DNA from: Folioceros fuciformis
Taxonomy: Eukaryota; Anthocerotophyta; Anthocerotopsida; Anthocerotales
Direction of reading: 5' to 3'
Length of the DNA stretch: 54,524 nucleotides
Assembly (NCBI GenBank): GCA_049999805.1
Contig: JBNGIO010006162.1
Coordinates: 1-54,524, forward strand
Position 1 is the stretch's first letter. The number at the start of each line of letters is the position of its first letter. The notes under the pieces are model-generated. The model was not told where the DNA came from. It saw only the letters and a program-made list of their open reading frames with translations, and ran no database searches. The position numbers and the translations under genes were made by a program. Shown here one piece after another: positions 1 to 11,088 of this stretch.

Positions 1-142
1 TACCTATGGAATACCTATTCGGACAAGGGCTACACATTGATGTTTTTTTCAACCCTATTGCATCATCCATCTACCTACGGAATACCTATTCAGACAGGGG
101 CTACACACTGATATTTTTTTCAATCCAAATTTTCTATGGGAA
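1..142. repeat. 71-bp imperfect direct duplication
   Basis: Two near-identical copies start at 1 and 72. Both contain tacctaYggaatacctattc followed by a T-rich run. Part of the sequence (positions 50-76) recurs at 3740-3766. No gene was recognised here; it looks like decayed intergenic or element-edge DNA. Confidence 0.7.
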
Positions 143-320
143 TATACTGTGGCATCTCAAGAATATTCTTGTACTAAATCCAACCACCACATCGAACCTA
201 CCTGTACACCGTATAGGGATTTTTTTTCTCTCAATGTAACTGGCATGTGGACCGAAAGAGACATATCCTTTGTTCTTTATTTCAGTTCATACACAAAGTG
301 TTCTAAAATTCGTTTCGTCC

Positions 321-450
321 CGATTGATGTAGTATTTTAAGATTCGTCCCGATTGACACCGTAGTGAGGGCTCCCAATTGACACAGCGGTTTGGGCTCCT
401 GATTGACACAGCGGTTTGGGCTCCCGATTGACATAGCCATGAGGGCTCGC
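321..450. repeat. 25-bp tandem repeat, about four to five copies
   Basis: The core attgacacagcggtttgggc recurs with copies at 352, 377, 402 and 427, a constant 25-bp step. A more diverged copy lies near 323. It is a short minisatellite in non-coding sequence. Positions 451-805 show nothing I can identify. Confidence 0.75.
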
Positions 451-805
451 TTACTATTTCGGGTTTAGGTCTAGTCCAGGACGTGCACACCGACACACAT
501 ACAACAGCAACACTTCTGTGCAAATGATAGCTTACGAATTGCAGGGTCAAGAAGCCACAGCTACTCTTACACAATTCACAAAAAGCATGAAGTTCATTAT
601 GCTGGACCAGACATGCAACAAGACAACCTATAGCAACCTAAAACACCTTCCACAAAACATCTACAGACTAGGGTCGCTGTTGCTACAAGATCAGCCTACC
701 AAGAGCAGATACTGGAAATACTGCAGGAATTCACCATCTCTGCAGCACCAACGCCAGTGCCTCTAAGGGGCCTACACCTCGAGACCCTGCACGCCACATG
801 CATCC

Positions 806-1351
806 CTAAACCTTGCGATCCCTACCACGAAAGGCAGCCTCCACATCTACTGCACAATCACGTATGTTTGCTCTCAGCTTGCGCAAATTACTTTCCAGTG
901 ACTCCACCAACCCAAGGCTATTGTGCAAAGCATGCATTGCGTCCGCTACCGCTGTTGCGCGTTGCCTTGGTCTGCCGTGGGTAGCACCTCGCCGTGGACG
1001 CACAAGCGTGTCCTCCTCCTCCTCTCCAAAGGAGCACACCTCACGGTAGGAGAGCTCGTGCCGCCGCTTCCGCACCCTCCTCGTTGGCGAGATGCTGGAC
1101 CAGGAACTTCGATCCGCATCACCAACCGGCTAGCCGTCCTGCCCTGCACCATTGCCTGGAGTCCCCTGGGGACCTCCTTCGCCAATTGCAATGTGTCTCG
1201 CAATACTCGCCTCGACCGCATCCATCTCTATCTGCAAAACACGGCGTTCTTCCCTTCCACAGCTAGGTCTGTCGAGCTTCCTGCTCGATTGCTGCTTGCA
1301 AATAACATTAAGGTACCTCCACCGTTGGGTAGGGATAAAATAAGGGCACAA
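806..1351 (-). pseudogene. Unrecognised degenerate minus-strand reading frame
   Basis: Read on the minus strand, one frame runs about 180 codons from 1351 to 806 with a single in-frame TAG near 1130. The translation has an Arg/Glu-rich, coiled-coil-like composition (for example RKRRHELSYREVCSFGEEEE). I recognise no family. It may be a remnant of a gene or a transposon gag-like region, or chance in a GC-rich segment. No start codon or splice signals were assigned. Confidence 0.15.
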
Positions 1352-1529
1352 AATAGAAATCCCGATCAGGACACCTACTTTGTGCTCTACGACCTAAGCA
1401 GACACATCTGTTATGTCCAAAATGTTTGGACAGTATACCACCCTAAAGTTTGTGTGAAAGAGCCTGTGATCTTATCGGTATTCCATATCTAGCCATCTAA
1501 CTGGTTGTTCAAAGTGCACTAAACAAAGC

Positions 1530-1976
1530 ATTGGAGATCCAGAGTCCAATGTATCCCTCCCTTGTACTCGGCAACCATATGCTATCCTGAGAAGTGAAAA
1601 TGCAAAGAAGAACAAGGCTTATCATGTGTTTAATGCTAGCTCTCCATGGGGCAGCTGCACATGCAAGATTTCATCTACAAGGTTTCTTTGTAAGCATCAA
1701 GTGAAGGTTATGATGCTCTTCCAGAAAGTAGTGCCCACAGAAACCCTTGTGGGTATATATGCATCAGTGGCTACTTCACAAGAATCATACAAACAAGCAC
1801 CTCTATTATCTGCTAGGGAAGCTGAACTTTGTGGTAGTGTTCGAAACGAGTTCACAACTGTGCATCGTCCTTTGTTACAAGCTATGGATGCTGGAAAAAA
1901 CGTGATTACCAGAGCTCTTGTCCCCCTCCAAATGAACTTAGCAACTTTGTGGGAAAACATATCAAGTTTAGTGTAG
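1530..1976 (+). pseudogene. SWIM zinc-finger fragment (transposase-like remnant)
   Basis: An open frame running to a stop at 1976 contains SSPWGSCTCKI, then FLCKHQVKV about ten residues later. This fits the SWIM zinc-finger pattern CxC...CxH, where four Cys/His residues bind zinc. SWIM fingers occur in MULE/FAR1-type transposases and related plant elements, usually next to a DDE domain. No DDE transposase domain is visible upstream and no start codon is evident, so this is most likely the tail of a decayed DNA transposon or domesticated relative. The frame can be followed upstream to about 1530 with coding-like composition. The assignment rests on one motif. Confidence 0.45.
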
Positions 1977-2128
1977 AGGAAACCTGGAACTGAGGCCCAT
2001 GCATTTGCACTAATACAAGGTGTGTTCCGACAGTTAGAGGGTGTGGCTGCAAAAGCTGAGGAGAATAGTCTAATGTAGATTCCATACCTCTTGCCTTAGG
2101 CGAAGCGTCCGACAATAGCTTGAAGAGG

Positions 2129-2228
2129 NNNNNNNNNNNNNNNNNNNNNNNNNNNNNNNNNNNNNNNNNNNNNNNNNNNNNNNNNNNNNNNNNNNNNNNN
2201 NNNNNNNNNNNNNNNNNNNNNNNNNNNN
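2129..2228. other. Assembly gap (100 N)
   Basis: One hundred consecutive N bases, a standard gap of unknown true length, just after the SWIM fragment. Any continuation of that element may be hidden here. Confidence 1.
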
Positions 2229-2394
2229 CAAGGCAAAGGGCCCTACATTTGCTGAACAAGCTAAAGGGAAGGCTGCCTGTAGTGAATCAATTAAGTAGAA
2301 ATGCCAATCCTTGCCAATTGTGCAAAGGTTGGCCACGTTTTTTGTCTTTGCTCAGTCGCTTGCAAACGCCATTGTTGGAATCCATCTTACAACC

Positions 2395-3065
2395 AGAACT
2401 CCGTTGTTTGGGGTCCAAAACACAATATAGACATATCATTCTGTAATCTCTGCATAGACCTTCAATTGAAGATACTGGGCACAGAATTACATGAATTGTG
2501 CATGCAAAAATCAGCAAAAACCTCCTGCATTCTTGTTCTTGTGCATCCGTTTTTCGATGATATCGCAAGCATTTGGATGCCAAACTCAAGTATAGACATG
2601 TCATTCTATAGCCCGTGCAGAGGGCTTCGATTCAAGATATTGGCCAGGGCATTTTGCAAATAGTGCATGAAGCGATATGGTAAAAACTTTTTGCCGCAAT
2701 CTTGTTGGTATGCATCCGTTTTTCAATGATACGGCAAGCATTTGGATGCCAAACCAAAGTACCGACATATCATTCTATACCCCGTGCACAAGGCTTTGAT
2801 TCAAGATATTGGCGAGGGCATTCTGCAAATAGTGCATGAAGCAAACTGGTAAAAAAATTCTGCTGCAATCTTGTTGTTATGCATCCGTTTTTCAATGATA
2901 CCGCAAGCATTTGGATGCCAAACCAAAGTACAGGCATATCATTCTGTAGCCCATGCAGAGGGCTTTGATTCCAGATATTGGCCAGATCATTCTGCAAATA
3001 GTGCATGAAGCGATCTGGAAGAAATGTTCTGCTACAATCTTGTTGTTATGCATCCGTTTCCACCC
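2395..3065. repeat. 169-bp tandem repeat array, four units
   Basis: The block gcaagcatttggatgcc recurs at 2565, 2734 and 2903 (169-bp steps). A fourth, more diverged unit begins near 2395. Each unit ends with a form of atgcatccgtttttcaatga. No unit has a conserved reading frame, so it looks like a small non-coding satellite. Positions 3066-3739 contain no gene I can support, only a 23-bp duplication of tccttgggccccttgagttc at about 3308-3355. Confidence 0.85.
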
Positions 3066-3739
3066 ATTGTTGGGGAGTTTGATGGCCATTTCCGGCGAGA
3101 CAAACCCTGAAAGATTTGCCTTCAAATGAGCTGTGAAACTAGACACCAAACATCAGCCAAGAATTTGACGAGAGCAATCTTTCTCCCCAAAGGGTTAAGG
3201 CTGCGTGAAAATGTGGGAAGGCTACGTGAATGCACAACCATACACTACCATTGTGTAGACGTTGCATATTGGAGCACACTGCCATTGTGCACGAAACCTA
3301 CTTTCTATCTCAATCCTTGGGCCCCTTGAGTTCTCAATCCTTGGGCCCCTTGAGTTCGTCGGCTAGAGGCGTGCGCAAGCTGTCACACCCAAGCATTGAA
3401 ATGGATAGTAAGGGTCTTTGATGTTTCAAAACAAAATTAACCCCCTTGGCGTAAGTGTACCCTAGCACAACTTAGGGACGAAGTTTGGCAGACAAGCTGT
3501 TACCGTGCAACTGCAACTTGTGCAGGAATGGTGTGGACATGCGTAGTGGGTGCGAGTGGGCATGACCCCATGACATATGGGATGCCAAAGGCAAAACCAT
3601 TTGCGCCGGCCTCGAGTTATGTGCCTCATTACTTTGTGTGTACCAATAGCTCCTTTGTAAAGGAAAGGGGGGATAATTAAAAAAAAAAAACACTTAAATT
3701 AGAGCTATTTTATTAAAGTTCAATGAGAACATACCCAAT

Positions 3740-3766
3740 CAACCCTATTGCATCACCCATCTACCC
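3740..3766. repeat. Copy of the repeat at 50-76
   Basis: The run caaccctattgcatca followed by ccatctacc matches positions 50-76 almost exactly and in the same orientation. The two copies bracket a 3.7-kb block holding the SWIM fragment and the 169-bp array. Confidence 0.6.
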
Positions 3767-4448
3767 ATCCTAACATACCCATCCTCTTTCTATTGATAAA
3801 AACATCCATTATTTATAAATATTAATATATTATAACATAACTGCTTATTAAAAAGTAAAATGTGACAAGATCTAATCATTACTCCTAAAACAAAGATGTC
3901 AGACCAACCATCCCCCAATTTTGGGAACGGATTCTCATAGGGGGTAGCTTCCGTGCTTCTCGGGCTGTTTGGTGGTTGTTGTGGGTGTTTTTTTGAACTT
4001 TTTTTCAATCTATAAAAGTATTATTTAATTTTTTTTTTTATGTGAGAATGTGACGAACATACGTAGGAAGCGACGTAGAGCAGGTGCCGAGCTGCATGGC
4101 ATGGGCTTCTCTCCTTTGCCAATTGCAATGCAGACATTTCGGGCTCCGGCCCTGAGGATTCGCAGCAGCTCCGTTTTCACCCGGACAAAGGGAACCTGAA
4201 AATGTGTGAACAGTTGCTGAAACCCTAGGATTTGGTTGAGAAGGGACCGTGAAATCTTAACCAGAATTAGCCGGCCCTTAGGGAGGCGCTGGAGCTCCCA
4301 GAGGTAGCAGAGGCGAGCAGCAGCGGTGATGGCAGCAGCTTGCTAGCCTAGAGCTTTGGCGATCGGAGCTTGCTTGTTTGCAGCACTGACGCGGCGCCCG
4401 GACGGGTCGGTTGAGCGCATTTGTCGTTTCCTTATCGACTCTGTCGGA
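3767..4448 (+). promoter_or_regulatory. Probable promoter and 5' leader of TOM40
   Basis: AT-rich to about 4045, then GC-rich from about 4080 up to the TOM40 ATG at 4449. An aaaccctagg motif lies near 4218; this matches the plant telo-box core AAACCCTA, which is common near starts of housekeeping genes. The transcription start cannot be placed from sequence alone. Confidence 0.35.
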
Positions 4449-6750
4449 ATGGGGGCTTCGGTGAGCTATGCCGCGGCCCCTCCTCCTCCTCCTCCTCCCT
4501 GCGTCCCGCCCGCTTCCCCGCCGCATGCAGCTCCCCCGCCGCCAGGTCCTGGCCAGGAGCCAGGGAAGCCCGTGGGCCAGAAGACGGATTGGCTCAATCT
4601 TCCCGCTCCTGTCAAGTACGAGGAAATTCAGCGAGAGGCCTTGAGTAAGTGTGCATGCTGCTGCGTGTGACCGGAATGTGAATGGTGTGGGATCTGGATC
4701 CGGTATCTGGTGCTTGGCTGCATGGTAATTGGTGCGGTTGTTGAGGATGGAATGATTTGTTTTTGAGGCTTTGCGTCTTTCCTTGGTGCTGCAGTGACGC
4801 TGAAGCCGGAGCTGTTCGAAGGACTGCGATTCGACTTCACGAAGCCTCTAAATCAGAAGTTTTCCCTGAGTCATAGGTATTATTCTATGCTTTCCTGAAT
4901 GCAGGTTCGTTCTTTAGGAGAAGAGTTGTGTGTGGAAGTGTTGGCGGGAAATGATTTGTCGGAGGAAGTTTGTGTCAAGGGTTTAGGGTTTATCGAAGGT
5001 TTTTGGATTTTGACAACTTTCGGGCGTAAGTCTGGTGGCTGAAAAGTGTTATGATTGCTTGTTTCAGTGTGTTCATGGGGTCAGTGGAGGTGCCTTCACA
5101 GTCTCCTCAGACCATCAAGGTTTCTGCTGCTCACTATGAATTCGGGGCTAATTTGATTGATACAAGGGTAAGACGATATGGTCACTTGGGTTTTCCTTTT
5201 CCCTTGAGGCTTTGCTTGGCTTTGCTTAACGTTAAAGCTGCTTCTGCAGATGATGCTCATCGGAAGAATCCTGACGGATGGGCGAATGAGTGCCAGGGTG
5301 AAGTATGATCTCACAGATAGCCTGTCAATGAAGATCAATGCGCAGGTACCACCCCTAGCTGCCTTGTTGTGATGCTGGACTGTGCTTTATGTGCGTGTAG
5401 GTAATGCGCAGATTTTGGGAACCTCGGCTGTAGCCTGGCGAAATGTACGATTTTGCTGTTCTCTTCACTGAGATGAGTGATTTTGTTGGTGAGGACCTGA
5501 TTTTGTAGGTACTGGCTGGACCGGACAATTTGTAGTACCCTTGTGTACATTCTTACAAAGTGTTGCAATCTGTGCAGCTCACGAATGAAGCCCATTTCTC
5601 TCAAGGCATGTTCCACTTTGATTACAAGGTACGGACAGACCCAGATTGGGGTGCAGCTTCGATGTGCTTTGTGACTGTACAGTGGGTGTGTGACGTGGCA
5701 CCTGAGAGAAGAATGCTGCTCCAATGGTGCATGCAGGGACGAGATTTCCAGTCCCAATTGCAGCTGGGAAATAATGCGTTTTATGGTTTCAACTACATTC
5801 AGGTAGACTCCATTTTCTGAGTTTATAGTCTGCCACCCGTATCCCTAGTACTTGACAAGTACTCACATTGCCGTTGGTGCATGCAGAGTGTGACTCCCAC
5901 TCTTGCCCTTGGAGGTGAAACTTTCTGGCTCGGTCATCAGAGGAAATCTGGCGTGGGATTTGCTGGACGCTACAGTACCGACAAAGTGGTGGGGATCTTG
6001 CCACTCCGACGTTTTGATTTTTGTGGTTTCTGTTGAGCTCTTCGATCGCTCTCGCAGTTTTCCTTGTTTGGAAAGCGGGTAGGCTTTGAGAATTGCTTTG
6101 CACTCACACGGTTTGAGGTGGCAGATCGCAACTGCACAGATTGCTAGTACGGGAATGGTGTCTCTAACTTACGTCCAAAGAGTCTCAGATAAGGTAAAGT
6201 GTGGTCATTTTGTGGTGTTCTGGTGAAGAAGAGCTTATCATGCTTAGTGGATTCCCATGTGGCCTTTGTACACTGGTTAACCTTTGATTGCGCTTGCAGG
6301 TTTCCTTAGCGTCGGATTTCAATTACAACTGGACCTCAAGAGAGGCATCCACCAGTGTCGGATACGACTATTTGCTCCGCCAGGTACGTAACCTTGGTGA
6401 ATGACTGTGGTTCCCACAGCAATGGTTTCTTCACAGCCAGCAATTCAACTAGTTCCTCCAACAGTGATATTTAGCCACAGCCTAAATGTGCGGTGATCAC
6501 TGAGCAGTGTCGCTTAAGAGGGCGGCTGGATACAAATGGCTGCGTGGCAGCGTATCTAGAGGAGAGACTGAACGTTGGAGTGAACTTGCTACTATCTGCT
6601 GAGGTGGGCTCTCCAAGCCTGGAGTAGGGCTTGCCAATCGAATTTCAGCAACTTCTTGGTCGGTTCAAAGCTGACAAGTGGTTCTCGTGGCAGATCGACC
6701 ACTGGAAGAAAGACTACAAGTTTGGATTTGGCATGACAGTAGGGGAGTGA
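4449..6750 (+). CDS. TOM40: Mitochondrial import receptor subunit TOM40
   Basis: TOM40 is the beta-barrel pore of the outer-membrane TOM complex through which nearly all mitochondrial precursors pass. Eleven exons join in phase: 4449-4644, 4795-4876, 5068-5167, 5250-5345, 5578-5628, 5737-5802, 5887-5988, 6125-6193, 6300-6383, 6508-6603 and 6694-6750. They total 999 bases, giving 332 residues. Family-typical blocks are [20 protein letters not shown] (exon 2), [14 protein letters not shown] (exon 3), [17 protein letters not shown] (exon 4), [14 protein letters not shown] (exon 6), [10 protein letters not shown] (exon 9), [20 protein letters not shown] (exons 9-10) and [14 protein letters not shown] at the C terminus. 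The N-terminal 45 or so residues are Pro/Ala-rich and variable, as expected for the cytosolic N-terminal arm. Every intron has GT-AG ends. The start is the ATG at 4449, giving [11 protein letters not shown]; an upstream in-frame ATG-like codon at 4356 would add unlike sequence. Length is slightly above the roughly 310 residues usual in plants. Confidence 0.95.
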
Positions 6751-7804
6751 CTCAAACAACCTTCCAACGGCTTCTTCACAGATTCTGAGTTTGCACAGTC
6801 CATTGCGGTTCAGTCAGCAATCACAAGCATTGAGCTTGTTCACAAGTATCCGGGAGAGCCCGTTTCCGATGGAGGTTTCAGCAGTGGGCCTGTCCAATTT
6901 TTCGCTATTCTTCACCAGCTTGAACAGGCTCTTCTCTCGTCGACTTCACTGACCCAGGGAAAAAAATATCTGGCAGTGAAGAGGTGCGATTCCCGCCGGC
7001 ATTTTTACTCCTGATGGTTCACTTCATCCTTCTGCCATGATTTGTCTCCTGTGCGGCCATTCTCCTGCACATGAGTGTGTGTGAGGTGGAGGCTGCAGCA
7101 GAGAGTTTGAGATGGCCCCCTCCGCCTCCCATGCCTGGGCCAAATGGACATATCCATAAAGGAGAGAGGTGTTCTGAGTCTCACTCAGCCGTTCTTTCTC
7201 CTTTTTTTTGTTATTTTATTAGTGGCTGGAGTCCAGCCAGCTACGGAACTGTCCCGTGTCCAATGAGGTGGTGTCCTTACTTCCTCACTTTCCTCGCTCT
7301 CCTGTTTGTATGTCTGAAAAGATCCCTCATAGCGTGGCTGGATCCAGCTGTCTGAATGCAGGAGAACAATACAACATGCCTGGCGACGCGGTCTCCGTGT
7401 GCTGTGCTGCCTGACATGATCTGAAGACTGTGTACATGAGAACATCATGTGAGCAATATTCTCGTTCTGGGCACGCCGGAAGAATGTCCAAGACGTTTCC
7501 TGCCGTGTTAACTTTCTCGTGGCACGCCGGAAGAAAGCTCAAAGCATTTCCTGCTGTGTTAACTCCTCTTCACTGGGATTCCTGGTCACTTCGTGCATCC
7601 GGCTGTTAAGTTACGACCGACTTGAGACTGTTAAGTTACGCGGCACGAGGAAGGTGAAGACCAGAGGCATGCAAACCTCAAGATAGAGTGAACGTGGGAG
7701 GGAGTTGGAGCTTGAGGAGCGCCAGTGGCGGCTGTGGCTGCCTTTGCTGCTTTTCAAACCTCCACTGCCCTCCTCCCGTGTGCAATTTGCAACTCCCGCC
7801 CGCG
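6751..7804. other. Intergenic region with a local duplication
   Basis: Contains the probable TOM40 3' UTR, then non-coding sequence. A 51-bp step direct repeat with core ggcacgccggaagaa lies at 7470 and 7521. A short agttacg-containing repeat follows at about 7611-7640. No gene is supported. Confidence 0.5.
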
Positions 7805-7873
7805 TCCTTGAGCTTCATCGCATCGGATCCTTGAGCTTCATCGCATCGGATCCTTGAGCTTCATCGCATCGGA
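7805..7873. repeat. Perfect 23-bp triplication in the aspartate kinase leader
   Basis: The unit tccttgagcttcatcgcatc plus gga occurs three times without change (7805, 7828, 7851), ending 34 bases before the ATG at 7907. A polypyrimidine tract and CAG follow at about 7886-7900 and could be a 3' splice site of a leader intron. Confidence 0.9.
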
Positions 7874-7906
7874 TCACATCGCGTGTTTTCTGCTTCTGCA
7901 GTGGCC

Positions 7907-9661
7907 ATGGCGGCGGCAGCTGCGATTGCCCGCGGGGTGCAGGCTTTCGGCTGCGGAGCTAGCAGCAGGAATGTGGAAGGGATTGGCCTCAAGGGAAGAA
8001 GTCGTCTTGGCTCACTGCACGCGTTTGCGGGCCGGGAGGGGGAGCGGAGCGCGTTGTTTTCGACATGTCGGTGCGAGGTCTCAGTGCCAAGAGGAAGAAA
8101 TTGCGGTTCAGCGGTTGTGGCGCTCATCAAGACTGGCGCGGTAGCAGAGAGATTGGCCCGGGCGGTAGTGGAGGGATCGCACCAGGAACTTACCACTGTC
8201 ATGAAGTTTGGAGGATCGTCGGTAGCCTGTGCTGAGAGGATGCGAGAGGTTGCTAGTTTGATTCTGAGCTTCCCGGAGGAGAGGCCTGTGATAGTTCTGT
8301 CTGCAATGGGGAAGACGACGAACAAGCTGTTGGAAGCGGGACAGAAGGCGCTGGAGCACGGAGCGACGGGCTTCGCGGATGCGCTTCAAGACATCTCGCG
8401 GTTGCACAGGGAGACTTGCGAGAGTCTGAGAGTGGATGTGGCGGTTGTGAACCCGCTGCTCCACGAGTTGGAGCAGCATTTGACGGGGATCGCGTTGCTG
8501 GGAGAGCTTTCTCCCCGGACGAAGGACAAGCTGGTGTCGTTCGGTGAGAGGATGTCGACCAGGATCTTCGCTGCCTTCTTGAACAGGGAAGGTGTGAGTG
8601 CGAGGCAGTACGATGCGTACCAGATTGGATTTTTGACAACCGACGAGTTCACGAATGCTGATATTTTGGATGGGGCGTATCCTGAGGTGAAGGCCTGTTT
8701 GCGGGAGGATTGGGAGAAGTATCACGCTATCCCTATTGTGACAGGATTTCTTGGATACACTCCGGCTCCGGACACTCCTGAGAAAAAGGCTATCACGACG
8801 TTAGGGAGGGGAGGGAGTGATCTGACTGCTACTGCTATTGGAAAGGCATTAGGGCTGCAGGAGGTTCAGGTGTGGAAGGACGTGGACGGGGTGTTGACTT
8901 GTGATCCCCGGATTCACAGCAGTGCGGTGCCGGTGCCTCACCTGACCTTCGACGAGGCTTCGGAGCTTGCGTATTTCGGTGCTCAGGTGCTGCATCCTCA
9001 GTCCATGAGACCTGCCAGAGAGGCTAATATTCCGGTGAGGGTGAAGAACTCTTACAAGCCGGAGGCTCCTGGCACTCTGATCACCTGCAGCAGGGACATG
9101 AGCAATGCCTTGCTTACTAGTCTCGTGCTGAAGCGCAACGTGACGTTGCTGGACATTGTGAGTACGCGCATGCTCGGGCAGTACGGCTTTCTAGCCCGGG
9201 TTTTCACTGTGTTTGAGGAGCTGGGAATTTCTGTCGACGTGGTGGCCACCAGTGATGTCAGTATCTCTCTCACCCTTGATCCGACCAAGGTGTGGACATG
9301 CGACGATTCTGGTATCAGGGAACAGCTCCGCAGGGTGAGGCAGCAACTGGAGAAGATTGCAACTGTGAAGATTGAGCGGGACCGCTCCATCATCTCTCTC
9401 ATTGGGAATGTGGATCGCTCCTCCTTCATACTGGAGAAGACGTTTTGCGTCCTCAACGCATTGGATGTGAACGTCCAGATGATCTCACAGGGAGCGTCCA
9501 AAGTCAACATTTCTCTCATTGTGAAGAATGCCGAAGCTGAAGCGTGCATCAGGTCACTGCATCGCACGTTCTTCGAGCAGCCTCTCTCGACAGAAAAGAG
9601 GAATCTGGTTCAGTGTGGTGCAGAAGAAGCCTGCTGCGCTCAGGCTGACCTTCCTGCATAG
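7907..9661 (+). CDS. AK: Monofunctional aspartate kinase, plastid-targeted
   Basis: Aspartate kinase phosphorylates L-aspartate, the first step to lysine, threonine, isoleucine and methionine, in the plastid. The single open frame encodes 584 residues. The first 95 or so are rich in Ala, Arg and Ser and fit a transit peptide. The kinase fold begins with KFGGSSVA at about residue 100 and continues through VIVLSAMGKTTNKLL, the FGERMS segment, TLGRGGSDLTA and the VWKDVDGVLTCDPR active-site segment. Two C-terminal ACT domains follow, the first starting VTLLDIVSTRMLGQYGFLAR and the second RSIISLIGNVDRSS. These are the allosteric lysine-binding modules. No homoserine dehydrogenase domain follows, so it is the monofunctional lysine-sensitive type. 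The chosen start is the first true ATG (7907). The absence of introns is unusual for a plant aspartate kinase. Confidence 0.95.
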   Translation: MAAAAAIARGVQAFGCGASSRNVEGIGLKGRSRLGSLHAFAGREGERSALFSTCRCEVSVPRGRNCGSAVVALIKTGAVAERLARAVVEGSHQELTTVMKFGGSSVACAERMREVASLILSFPEERPVIVLSAMGKTTNKLLEAGQKALEHGATGFADALQDISRLHRETCESLRVDVAVVNPLLHELEQHLTGIALLGELSPRTKDKLVSFGERMSTRIFAAFLNREGVSARQYDAYQIGFLTTDEFTNADILDGAYPEVKACLREDWEKYHAIPIVTGFLGYTPAPDTPEKKAITTLGRGGSDLTATAIGKALGLQEVQVWKDVDGVLTCDPRIHSSAVPVPHLTFDEASELAYFGAQVLHPQSMRPAREANIPVRVKNSYKPEAPGTLITCSRDMSNALLTSLVLKRNVTLLDIVSTRMLGQYGFLARVFTVFEELGISVDVVATSDVSISLTLDPTKVWTCDDSGIREQLRRVRQQLEKIATVKIERDRSIISLIGNVDRSSFILEKTFCVLNALDVNVQMISQGASKVNISLIVKNAEAEACIRSLHRTFFEQPLSTEKRNLVQCGAEEACCAQADLPA

Positions 9662-11088
9662 CAGTTTGACAGGGATGTGTGTTGCTGAGGTAAGCCTGAC
9701 CGCCTCATTTTTGTCGTCGCGTCATGAAATCCTCATCCCTGGCAGAGGCCGGCTTGCGTCTCAGTGGTACTCCGATTGTGCCCGGATGTTTCGGAAGACA
9801 AAAGTGTTTGTCTGAGGGATCTGGGATGAAATGTCTGATAGACGACCGTGGAGGCGTTTGCTGGTATCATTTGATGATTTCCGGAGCATTTTGATACCTA
9901 CATTCACGCTGATAATCCTCTCCCTTTATCTTAGACCATTTTGATAACCTACGTCCATAGTGAGAACCCCGCTTTGAGCATCGACTATTTTGTTAGCAGA
10001 GATCTAGCTATGTATTTCAGTTTGAGATAGGTGCGCGACTTGCAGGATTAGACGAAAACTCCCACCAACCCGACTTTCTTACCGGGGCACCCCACCCCAT
10101 TCTATGTGGCCTTCCCGGCGGTAGCCGGTCGCCCCGGCTCCATACTACAACACATGCCCTGTGGGCCGTGAGTTCACGATTCCACATGCTCACCTTCTCA
10201 CAGCACACCGTGAATGTCGGCGGTCGAGGGACATGGTATGGTGTCTCCACGTTCAATTGTCTCATGTTACTTTGATGTCTTATACAAAGACGTGAGTCTC
10301 ATGGGTTTTGTCTTCATGTTCCTGTGCTTCAGAACAACAAGAACATTAACATCGTGAAAATCATCTTACAGTGTTGAAAAACCACCCCTGCCTTCATTCC
10401 CTCATCGTTGCTATGGGTGTGTATAACATACGTATGACATCCTTCTGGTCACAGAGGATCTTCGTCCCGTCCTTGGTATCCTTTTTGAGTATTAAGCGGT
10501 TCTGCATCGTGTCGCGAAGTTGTGAATGTAATCAAGCTGTTGCTTCCACTGTAAAAGGTAGGATCCTTGTTGAGTTGAAATTGGGAAGTATTACTCGCTG
10601 CCTGGGCAGTTCCTGATGGGAGTAGTTGCTGGAACTTGCAAGCAGTTTGAGCTCTTCTTCCCCCCGATATCTGAGGTGAGTAAGCCTTCGGGCCTGTGTG
10701 GAAATGATTTGCCTTCCTTCCTTCTTCGAATGCCTGCATCTGCAGGGCAAATAGTTGGTGTTGGCTCAGATCCCTTTAGTGTTGGGAACTCTGTGGCTGA
10801 GGGCCTCTGGATTGAGCACTGCTGGGATGGAGGAGAGAACCTTGGGAATGGTGGTGTTGTTGTGCCGAACTGTTGGAGTCTGCCGCCTTGTAATGCAAAC
10901 GCTTGATGATGTTCTGGGATAGGGTGTTGGAGAATGCTTGACAAAGTTCACTCGGTTGGTTGCGGGATGCTGGCGTTCAACAGTAGCCCAGTTGGTGCAT
11001 GGGAGCTGGGGACTGGGCTGGGCCTTGACGCAGTATGTCAACATCGATGGGATAGCCGCTGCTGTAGGAAGAGGTCTGATGGCCTGAC
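9662..11088. other. Intergenic region, no gene supported
   Basis: Begins with the probable 3' UTR of the aspartate kinase. The rest holds only short overlapping frames on both strands without recognisable domains. It ends where PPR-like coding sequence starts near 11089. Confidence 0.4.

Noticed and set aside
923-1492. 189-codon plus-strand frame
   Set aside because: No recognisable motif; starts and ends without gene context in repeat-rich DNA.
5629-5736. Reading through exon 5 of TOM40 to give an 86-codon frame
   Set aside because: The added residues do not belong to TOM40; splicing 5628 to 5737 restores the family sequence in phase.
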